Shown here piece by piece: positions 23,360 through 31,706 of a stretch of DNA of 64,000 nucleotides. How positions within the stretch are numbered: position 1 is the first letter of the stretch; the number at the start of each line of letters is the position of its first letter. The notes beneath the pieces were generated by a model. The model ran no database searches and was not told where the DNA came from. It worked only from the letters and a program-made list of their open reading frames with translations. The DNA is from Nannobrachium achirus. Taxonomy: Eukaryota; Chordata; Actinopteri; Myctophiformes; Myctophidae. The stretch spans positions 67,417,968 through 67,481,967 of the forward strand of contig OY997647.1 of NCBI GenBank assembly GCA_963921795.1. Reading direction: 5' to 3'. A program made the position numbers and the translations under genes.

Positions 23360-23368
<9 letters not shown>

Positions 23369-23522
23369 AGCAGATTAGACTGTTTACGGCAGATCAGACT
23401 GTTTACGGCAGATCAGACTGTTTACGGCAGATCAGACTGTTTACGGCAGATCAGACTGATCAGACTGTTTACGGCAGATCAGACTGTTTACGGCAGATCA
23501 GACTGTTTACAGCAGATCAGGA
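23360..23522. repeat. 19-bp tandem repeat
   Basis: About eight copies of GTTTACGGCAGATCAGACT, starting at the promoter-proximal end of the SINE head. Confidence 0.95.
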
Positions 23523-23599
23523 CCATAAATGATGGTGACTCAACAAAGCCTGTGCAGGAGTAGGCATCCTTGGGCACGGTGCCAACCTTGGCACAGGGA

Positions 23600-24440
23600 G
23601 GAAGATCACTGATCACGGATCAGTGATCAGTGATCACTGATCACTGATCACTGTTCACTGATCACTGATCACTGTTCACTGATCACTGTTCACTGATCAC
23701 TGATCACTGTTCACTGATCAATGTTCACTGATCACTGATCACTGTTCACTGATCAATGTTCACTGATCACTGATCACTGATCACTGATCAATGTTCACTG
23801 ATCACTGTTCACTGATCACTGATCACTGATCAATGTTCACTGATCACTGATCAATGTTCACTGATCACTGATCACTGATCAATGTTCACTGATCACTGAT
23901 CACTGATCAATGTTCACTGATCACTGATCACTGTTCACTGATCACTGATCAATGTTCACTGATCACTGTTCACTGATCACTGATCACTGATCAATGTTCA
24001 CTGATCACTGATCAATGTTCACTGATCACTGATCACTGATCAATGTTCACTGATCACTGATCACTGATCAATGTTCACTGATCACTGATCAATGTTCACT
24101 GATCACTGATCAATGTTCACTGATCACTGATCACTGATACTGATACTGATCACTGATACTGATACTGATCACTGATACTGTTCACTGATCAATGTTCACT
24201 GATCACTGATCACTGATCAATGTTCACTGATCACTGATCACTGATCACTGATCAATGTTCACTGATCACTGATCAATGTTCACTGATCACTGATCACTGA
24301 TACTGATACTGATCACTGATACTGATACTGATCACTGATACTGTTCACTGATCAATGATCACTGATCAATGATCACTGTTCACTGAGCACTGATCACTGA
24401 TCACTGATCATTGATCACTGATTAATGATCACTGATCACT
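23600..24440. repeat. TGATCACTG-family satellite
   Basis: About 840 bp built from 9-11-bp words ACTGATC, ACTGTTC and AATGTTC, in higher-order units of about 21-32 bp (ACTGATCACTGATCAATGTTC). TGATCA is a palindrome, so the array can fold at many points. Near 24130-24180 and 24295-24350 a GATACTGATACT variant appears twice, pointing to duplication of larger blocks. Confidence 0.95.
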
Positions 24441-24539
24441 GGCAGAAGAATGATAAAATAAAAAAAGTTAAATAAAGTCTGCTCACATCGATATACAAAT
24501 GACATCCTGTAAGATGAGAGTGTATCCTTTAAGCCTTGC

Positions 24540-24860
24540 TTCTCTAAACTTTATGCCAAGGACCCCCAAATGTATGTTTGGCCGAGGACCCCCATCTGAA
24601 AATGATTTTGACCAGGGACCCCCAGAAGATAGCAATTGTGTTAAACAATTATCAAAATGATTCAAAATATTCTACAAACTAAATCTGTGAGCTTGTAGAT
24701 CTGCTATTTTTTTTAATAGCCAACATACAAATGGATAAAGTGGTTCAAATGATTGAGATGCTATGTTAACTACTTTTCCTGGGGACCCCCTGGAACCCCC
24801 CCCCCCCCCCCCCCCCCAAGGACCCCTGGAGGTCCCCAGACCTCACTTTGAATACCAATG
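24540..24860. mobile_element. hAT-like MITE remnant with C run
   Basis: Repeated GGACCCCCA words (24563, 24590, 24617), then GGGGACCCCCTGGAA, a C run and GGAGGTCCCCAGACC resemble the interior and ends of the CAGGGGTCTTCAA-type fish hAT MITE. Ends are not clean. A single palindrome-family arm (24686-24716, GTGAGCTTGTAGATCTGCTATTTT) lies inside. Confidence 0.5.
24686..24716 (-). repeat. Palindrome family, single right arm
   Basis: CTGTGAGCTTGTAGATCTGC followed by TATTTTTTT; no left partner adjacent. Confidence 0.85.
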
Positions 24861-24930
24861 GTTTAGAACATCATGTTATGCCATATACAGCGCCACAATC
24901 ATTACCTATGGTATACTTCTTCGGCTATTC

Positions 24931-24983
24931 ACAAATAGCAGATGTACAAGCTCACACCGCATCACAAGCTTCAACTATTTTTG
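24931..24983. repeat. Palindrome family, hairpin with degenerate right arm
   Basis: ACAAATAGCAGATGTACAAG, CTCACACCGCATCACAAGC and TTCAACTATTTTTGAA: left arm intact, right arm shortened but outer ATAG/CTAT pairing kept. Confidence 0.7.
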
Positions 24984-25239
24984 AAAGATTAAAAACACAT
25001 GCACAAACAGACAAACTAAATCTAATAAGCTATTATAATGTGTCATATAAATAATAACAGTAACATCAATAACAATTAAAGCAATGCTAAAGTGATCATA
25101 CATTATTGAGTAAAACAAACACATGCACTACTGCTGTGTAAGGATAATCTTTGGCAGACATGTGTGGTGGACAGAGTCGCAGCCCCAGCCTTGAAGCCTC
25201 AAAAGTCTAGTATCTCCCTTGTTCCATAAGGATATCCCT

Positions 25240-25322
25240 TTGGAGTAATGGTTAAGATATTGGACTTTTGCGTGGGAGGCCCGGGTTCGAAGCCCGGGTG
25301 GGGAGGTCCGATTCACCTCTGT
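25240..25322 (+). mobile_element. tRNA-like SINE head (not a functional tRNA)
   Basis: TTTGGAGTAATGGTTAAG resembles box A and GGGTTCGAAGCCC is a perfect T-arm with box B. The acceptor stem (ATCCCTT against GTGGGGA) and the D stem do not pair properly, so this is read as a tRNA-derived SINE head or tRNA pseudogene. It sits just upstream of a LINE 3' fragment. Confidence 0.55.
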
Positions 25323-25339
25323 TACACATGTACCAACAG

Positions 25340-25945
25340 CGATGCTTGAAGAGAGCCACTGGCATCATGGGGGACAGCACCCACCCTCTGGTAGGAGATA
25401 CAGGAGCATCATGGGGGACAGCACCCACCCTCTGGTAGGAGATACAGGAGCATCATGGGGGACAGCACCCACCCTCTGGTAGGAGATACAGGAGCATCAT
25501 GGGGGACAGCACCCACCCCTCTCACGGCCTGATCTTCCTTCTACCCTAGGAGATACAGGAGCATCGGTGCCAAGACGGAAAGAATGAAAAACAGTTTCTT
25601 TCCCCAGGCAATCAGACTCTTGAACGCCAATCACCCTAGGAGACAATGCTGAACGTCATGAGGGCATGCATTGCTAAAAGAGATGAACTTGAATTCATTC
25701 AGTTTTTTATACTGTTTTTATGTGGGGCTGCTTTTTAATGACACTGGTTTTTAGGATTCATTTATATTTATTCATGTTGGTTATTTAGAGTATATTTAGG
25801 GTAGATAATTATTTCTGCACTGTTTGGTTTTATTCTTTTATGAATTATCAACTGGGAGAAACTTAATTTTGTTTGTTTTTTCTAACGCTGCTTGCAGACA
25901 GAAAAATGAATGACAAATAAAGCAATCTTGAATCTTGAATCTTGT
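25340..25945 (+). mobile_element. Rex1/CR1-like LINE 3' fragment
   Basis: The translation contains GDSTHPL, RRYRSIGAKTERMKNSFFPQ and AIRLLNAN, the conserved C-terminal end of Rex1/CR1-like fish LINEs. A 3' UTR follows, with AATAAAG and a (AATCTTG)n tail at 25922-25943. Within it a roughly 61-bp piece (GGAGATACAGGAGCATCATG...CACCCTCTGGTA) is repeated three times in tandem. Confidence 0.75.
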
Positions 25946-26329
25946 TATGACTACTAATGATGACAAATATGCCTCTTCTACAATGAAGCTGCACTGAGAT
26001 GCCACCCTATGGTCACATTGGGTAACTGCACTTCAGTGAGCACAACAATAATCAATGAATGATGAAAGTCATGCAAACAGCAACACACTGACTGAACTGA
26101 GACGCTTGGTTCTGGAGAATGAATAAATGGAAACACATGGACCTGTAAGGGTCCATTTAGAACCCACTGGAGGAACCCTGGGGGTCCCTGGACCCCAGTT
26201 TGAGAAGCACCGCACTGAGCTAATTTCAAAGGTAGAGTTGAGCTACTTTAAGAGTTTAGTAAAAGTGGAAGCCAGGCTTTGTTTATGATTCCAGGACTTC
26301 TATTGTGATCTTTGTTCTTTGTGTGTAAA

Positions 26330-26960
26330 AAACACTTTAGGTTAAATGTGGAACTAGAAAGGTGTAATTATAAAAGTGTTGGAGTTTGGAAGCGCTTGTA
26401 GGAAATCAACCCTAACCCTAACCCTGGTTCTAAATGTCACATGATGCAGGAGGCAGGGACAGGGCGTTATAGAAGACGAGCGCTTACGAAGTCTGCTCGG
26501 ATTTGACATGAAGTAACTCTCAATGGTGGATTTTTCTGAAACACTTTGCTGATAGAAAGAGGATTATTCAAGCTTTCCATAGAGCCACAATATTACTGAG
26601 TTTGACATTGTTTAAAACAGATAGCAAAAAAGAAAAAGAAAAAAAAAACGTTTTCATGCATTGACCCTATCCCTATGGGAGGTATTGCAACCTTAGATTG
26701 CAATTTGCGGCTGGTTCTAAAAGTCATATGATGCAGGAGGCAGCGGGACGTGTTATCGAAAACGAGTGCTTCCAAACTCCAACACTTAGAAAAAAATATG
26801 AAGAAAAATAATCACCTACAGGGAATTTCTTTACAGAAAGTAGCTCAGTCATAATATGTCTACGCTGGATTTTTATGAAACAAACACTTTACAGAGAGAA
26901 AGGATAATTCAAAGAGGGACACAGACCACATGTAGCTGCTGGTTGTTGTGTTGTGGTAGT
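26330..26960. repeat. Two diverged direct repeats of about 200 bp
   Basis: GGTTCTAAA, ATGATGCAGGAGGCAG, TGGATTTTTCTGAAACACTTTGC and GAGGATTATTCAA at 26424-26575 recur in diverged form at 26710-26915. A short AACCCTAACCCTAACCCT run is at 26409. I recognise no gene. Confidence 0.5.
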
Positions 26961-27224
26961 GTTGTTGAAAGAGTTTTCATAGTAACTCACTCCACCCTGG
27001 GTCCAGGACTCCAGGGGGTAAAATAAAACGTACTTTTTAAATATAAATCCATGAATGTCTCTTTGTCTATCTGTGCTGGTTATTATGTTGTTAAATTACA
27101 GTAAAATAACTACAAATGCAACATTTAACAAAATGGTCACTTTAACAAGGTATAATTATATTCTCCACACTTGTATTCTCCCCATCTTGACAAAATGGTA
27201 TATTCCCAGCCGGGTTAGGGTTAG

Positions 27225-27400
27225 TACTCAAGTAAATGTACTTATTTACTGTATGAAAGTGGAAATATCCCTCCAAGTAGATAGTTAGTACTCAGGTAAA
27301 TGAACTGTATGAAAGTGAAATATCCACCTAAGTACATAGTACTCAAGTAAAGGATCTTATTTACTGTCAACCACTGCAATCAAGAGACATGAGACCAGTT
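27225..27400. repeat. Diverged tandem GTACTCAAGTAAATG repeat
   Basis: Three imperfect copies of AGTACTCAAGTAAATG...ACTGTATGAAAGTGGAAATAT, a motif common in fish dispersed repeats. Confidence 0.5.
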
Positions 27401-27414
27401 ATGATGCTTTAAGG

Positions 27415-27575
27415 ATGATGTAATCATTCATAGTGTATAATCATCATCAACGTAATCATTAATGTAATCATTAATAGTGTATAATCATTAATGTAATCAT
27501 TCATAGTGTATAATCATCATCAACGTAATCATTAATAGTGTGTAATCATTAACAACGTAATCATCATGTAATCAA
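27415..27575. repeat. TAATCATTAATGTAATCAT tandem repeat
   Basis: AT-rich irregular array of GTAATCATTAATAGTGTATAA units in the 3' flank of rpa2. Confidence 0.8.
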
Positions 27576-27822
27576 ACCTCCAACACTGAACACAGTCAAG
27601 CCACAGGCATCACGGGAGAAACATGTATAATAATAAATAATAAATGCAACAGAAAATATCACATCATCGATGTGATTCATCGTTCTCTTTAGAAGCCACT
27701 GACTGTCGTACAGTGAATGAAACATTAAAGTAGGAGGTTTACTTCATGATGTTCTGAGTGACTGACGCGTCGTACAGTAGAGGTTTTCTTCATGACGGAG
27801 TGTAGGAGGGATAGGGTCGTCA

Positions 27823-27922
27823 TTAAGGTTGTTGTGTTGGAGTGTTGTAGGAGGACTTGTAATGTCCTTCATCCACGGTGGTGAAGATGTGTCCTTCTCT
27901 GAGGAGAAACCTCACAGCGTCT
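27823..27922 (-). CDS. rpa2: rpa2 exon g (last coding exon)
   Basis: Encodes DAVRFLLREGHIFTTVDEGHYKS and ends PTQQP, stop. It matches the end of the C-terminal winged-helix domain of replication protein A 32-kDa subunit (human: [23 protein letters not shown]). The acceptor GTGAACAG/AGACGC joins in phase 2 to exon f (ATCAG/) to give SPSIRDAV. This domain recruits repair and replication partners such as XPA, UNG2 and SMARCAL1 in known RPA2 orthologues. The upstream intron side begins at once with a 26-bp tandem array (27931-28392). Confidence 0.92.
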
Positions 27923-27930
27923 CTGTTCAC

Positions 27931-28392
27931 AGGAAGAGTCACAACGTTATGTTACCATGAAGAGTCACAACGTTATGTTACCATGAAGAGTCACAACGTT
28001 ATGTTACCATGAAGAGTCACAACGTTATGTTACCATGAAGAGTCACAACGTTATGTTACCATGAAGAGTCACAACGTTATGTTACCATGAAGAGTCACAA
28101 CGTTATGTTACCATGAAGAGTCACAACGTTATGTTACCAGGAAGAGTCACAACGTTATGTTACCATGAAGAGTCACAACGTTATGTTACCATGAAGAGTC
28201 ACAACGTTATGTTACCATGAAGAGTCACAACGTTATGTTACCATGAAGAGTCACAACGTTATGTTACCATGAAGAGTCACAACGTTATGTTACCATGAAG
28301 AGTCACAACGTTATGTTACCATGAAGAGTCACAACGTTATGTTACCATGAAGAGTCACAACGTTATGTTACCATGAAGAGTCACAACGTTAC
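27931..28392. repeat. 26-bp tandem array at the rpa2 exon g acceptor
   Basis: About 18 copies of GAAGAGTCACAACGTTATGT-TACCAT, nearly identical, beginning 8 bp intronic of the exon g acceptor. The first unit (AGGAAGAGTCACAACG) overlaps the polypyrimidine/acceptor region, so the array is an amplified intron edge. Confidence 0.97.
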
Positions 28393-29305
28393 ATTCTACA
28401 GATGACAGCTTTTGTATATTTCTGGGTACAGGGCTGGATTATCACCTCTGAGGGCCCCTGGGCACTGGAACTCCAAGCATCATCACTTTAACCAAATGCA
28501 CCTAGGAGGTTTTTATATTATCATCACTTTACCCACATACAGCTCAATGGAGTTAGGGGTTTTTATATTATCATCACTTTAACCAAATGCACCTCGATGG
28601 AGTTAAGAGGTTTTGAACTTTAATGTTCAAAAACTTGGTCATTCTAATCAACAACTCCCTCCACAAGTCAGAGTTTGACTGACAGATTGTCACTGACCTT
28701 TGAAACATTTTAAGAACATAAATCTGTGTGGAGGTTCCTGGCACCACATATTTTCAGATGGGGTCTGCGACTGTGGACAAATATGTTTATCTGGGGTCCT
28801 TGATATGAAAAGATTTGGGAACCACTTGTTTAAAAAAATATTAGAAAGTAAGCCCAATAAGCAACTACATTATTTTTTTTAAAGACACAAATTGCTTATT
28901 ACAAGCAGACATGGCAACCCAGGTACATACAGAGCCCAGAGCGCCAACTACTGACACTTTAATGCAAGGACAACAGGAAACCAAATGCTGTTTTTCAGGC
29001 CAGCTTTTTCAGCCTCCGCCTCTTTCAGGATATGAACAGGAAGCCGGGGGCGGGGCCAGGAATAACGTGAATAGAGTTAGGAGGTTCAGTCAGAAGAGTC
29101 TTTTAAGACTTCTCATTGGTTGAATATTAGTAAAACCCACACACAGACGTAAAGGATGTTCAATAGCACCGATTCATTAAACAACTCAACTTTCCAGAGT
29201 GTTTACTGTAGTTCCAGGATGAGTTTAACTTGTATTTAATATGATGTTTGGTTCCTAAGTGTCCCCCCCAAAAAATGCTTCCCGTTTCTACCAGAAGTGG
29301 AAATA
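28393..29305. other. rpa2 intron with hAT fragments
   Basis: CAGGGCTGGATTATCACCTC...GGGCCCCTGGGCA at 28432-28470 is an end fragment of the same hAT family as 9022-15359. A TTTTTATATTATCATCACTTTA repeat (28510, 28560) and a GGTTCCTGGCACC...GGGAACCACTT hAT-like remnant (28733-28830) follow. No exon is seen. Confidence 0.5.
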
Positions 29306-30577
29306 TATAATATTAGATCTACAAACCTGATGGATGGAGACTGAAGTTTTATAGTAATATTAGATCTATATAATAATATTAGATCTACAAACCTGATGGA
29401 TGGAGACTGAAGTTTTCTATTAATATTAGATCTATATAATAATATTAGATCTACAAACCTGATGGATGGAGACTGAAGCTTTATAGTAATATTAGATCTA
29501 TATAATAATATTAGATCTACAAACCTGATGGATGGAGACTGAAGCTTTATAGTAATATTAGATCTATATAATAATATTAGATCTACAAACCTGATGGATG
29601 GAGACTGAAGCTTTATAGTAATATTAGATCTATATAATAATATTAGATCTACAAACCTGATGGATGGAGACTGAAGCTTTATAGTAATATTAGATCTATA
29701 TAATAATATTAGATCTACAAACCTGATGGATGGAGACTGAAGCTTTATAGTAATATTAGATCTATATAATAATATTAGATCTACAAACCTGATGGATGGA
29801 GACTGAAGCTTTATAGTAATATTAGATCTATATAATAATATTAGATCTACAAACCTGATGGATGGAGACTGAAGCTTTATAGTAATATTAGATCTATATA
29901 ATAATATTAGATCTACAAACCTGATGGATGGAGACTGAAGCTTTATAGTAATATTAGATCTATATAATAATATTAGATCTACAAACCTGATGGATGGAGA
30001 CTGAAGCTTTATAGTAATATTAGATCTATATAATAATATTAGATCTACAAACCTGATGGATGGAGACTGAAGCTTTATAGTAATATTAGATCTATATAAT
30101 AATATTAGATCTACAAACCTGATGGATGGAGACTGAAGCTTTATAGTAATATTAGATCTATATAATAATATTAGATCTACAAACCTGATGGATGGAGACT
30201 GAAGCTTTATAGTAATATTAGATCTATATAATAATATTAGATCTACAAACCTGATGGATGGAGACTGAAGCTTTATAGTAATATTAGATCTATATAATAA
30301 TATTAGATCTACAAACCTGATGGATGGAGACTGAAGCTTTATAGTAATATTAGATCTATATAATAATATTAGATCTACAAACCTGATGGATGGAGACTGA
30401 AGCTTTATAGTAATATTAGATCTATATAATAATATTAGATCTACAAACCTGATGGATGGAGACTGAAGCTTTATAGTAATATTAGATCTATATAATAATA
30501 TTAGATCTACAAACCTGATGGATGGAGACTGAAGTTTTATATTAATATTAGATCTATATACTATTAGATCTACAAAC
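29306..30577 (-). repeat. 66-bp tandem array of an rpa2 exon end plus splice donor
   Basis: About 19 near-identical 66-bp units; on the minus strand each reads AAGCTTCAGTCTCCATCCAT-CAG/GTTTGTAGATC followed by AT-rich sequence. The last 22 bases of exon f and its 5' splice site are therefore repeated in every unit. Because 66 is a multiple of three and no unit has a stop, the frame from exon f stays open through the whole array (repeating KLQSPSIRFVDLILLYRSNI); this is a repeat artefact unless the intron is retained. Confidence 0.97.
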
Positions 30578-30738
30578 CTGATGGATGGAGACTGAAGCTT
30601 TCCCAGTTTGATGCAGAGCTCTTTGAAGCTGATGCCTTCAGTCACATGACCTCCGGTCACATGACCTCCGGTCACATGACCTCCAGTCACATGACCACGG
30701 TGTGTGGGTGGTCTCCATGTATGGATCACATTCATCAC
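30578..30738 (-). CDS. rpa2: rpa2 exon f
   Basis: Encodes VMNVIHTWRPPTHR, four GHVT(G/E) copies, then GISFKELCIKLGKLQSPSIR. It aligns with human RPA2 [20 protein letters not shown], the start of the winged-helix domain. The acceptor is TTTGTAG/GTGATG (phase 0, after exon e ...HSQ) and the donor ATCAG/GTTTGT (phase 2). The 12-bp GGTCATGTGACC unit is tandemly repeated four times within the coding part, lengthening the loop before the domain by about 15 residues. Both exon edges have been multiplied outward: the acceptor edge upstream and the donor edge downstream. Confidence 0.9.
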
Positions 30739-30885
30739 CTACAAATACAATAAACATCACATTCATCACCTACTAACACAATAAACCATCACATTCATCA
30801 CCTACAAACACAATAAACCATCACATTCATCACCTACAAATACAATAAACATCACATTCATCTCCTACTAACACAATAAACCATC
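30735..30885. repeat. Exon f acceptor-edge minisatellite, segment 1
   Basis: Units of about 32 bp, ATCACATTCATCACCTACAA-ATACAATAAACC. On the minus strand this is intron end TTTGTAG plus exon f start GTGATGAATGTGAT. Segments 2 and 3 are at 38165-38310 and 39872-40055; the Ty3/gypsy element and others have inserted between them. Confidence 0.9.
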
Positions 30886-31333
30886 TGTCATGCACCAGGA
30901 GTAATGCACCACAAAAGAGGGAGTCCACACAAGTCAAAAACGTTTAAATTATTATTTATTACTTAAATTAAATGATATAAAGCAATAGTCAAACATAAAG
31001 GCAAGTGAGGTGTGAGCAAGTCAGTAGTCAGTGGTGTCTGCAGTGTATGCGTGTGTGTAGTGTGCCGTGTGCGTGTTGTAGTAAGGTGTGTAAAAGAGAA
31101 CTAAACAAAAGGCTTAGGCCACAAACCAGCCATGTGGCTCCCTGAGCATGACCTGCTCCTGGGAAGAGAGAGAGAGAGAGAGTGTGAGCTGGGGAGGAGG
31201 CCTTCCTTTTATACTCCCCAGACCACACCCCTCCAAGGTGTGCGCAAATGAGCTGACGGCCTGCTCCTCCCTGCCATGACACCGAGGCAGGCGCCTAGCC
31301 AACAGTGAGGCAGAGAGGGGCAGGGCCGTCACA
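30886..31333 (-). repeat. 3' LTR of the Gmr1-type element
   Basis: Begins TGTCATGCACC and ends CCGTCACA on the plus strand; 448 bp, matching 35815-36262 throughout the stretches compared. Confidence 0.93.
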
Positions 31334-31706
31334 CCCCCCCCCCATAAGAATGGGGTTCCACCACATTTATCTATGAAAAAAGCAAAACAAAAATTAGCAA
31401 CAAAGCCAAAACACAACTAGGGTTTTCCAAACACTTTCTTAATAAAGTTGAATATTCAATTGAAATAGACACTGTCTTTAATTCACAAATCCAAGCCCCT
31501 ACAGCCCAAGCAATCCAAAATGTTCACCTGTATCCTATGCTACTGTATACCTCTACCTCTCAGTTCCTCCATTTCGCCACGCCGTCCTGCCTCCGGCCTC
31601 AGCAACCTCGTGCACAGGAGCAATCTAAGAGAGCCAGAGACAGGACGGCCTATAATGGAGCATACAAGAAAGGTTAGTATACATAGCAAAACCAGGTCAA
31701 CCAAAT

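Noticed and set aside
25243-25316. Functional tRNA gene
   Set aside because: T-arm and box B are good but acceptor and D stems do not pair; better read as a SINE head or pseudogene.
26405-26430. Telomere remnant (AACCCTAACCCTAACCCT)
   Set aside because: Only three units; too short to infer a fused chromosome end, noted only because similar words occur at duplication joints.
29236-30577. 500-codon minus-strand ORF as a repeat protein
   Set aside because: Only its first 54 codons are a real exon (rpa2 exon f); the rest is a splice-donor-containing 66-bp array that stays open because 66 is divisible by three.
29306-30577. CRISPR-like array
   Set aside because: Regular repeats without unique spacers, inside an intron of a eukaryotic gene.
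31028-31416. Short minus-strand ORFs repeated at 35957-36261
   Set aside because: They lie in the two LTRs of the Ty3/gypsy element; not separate genes.
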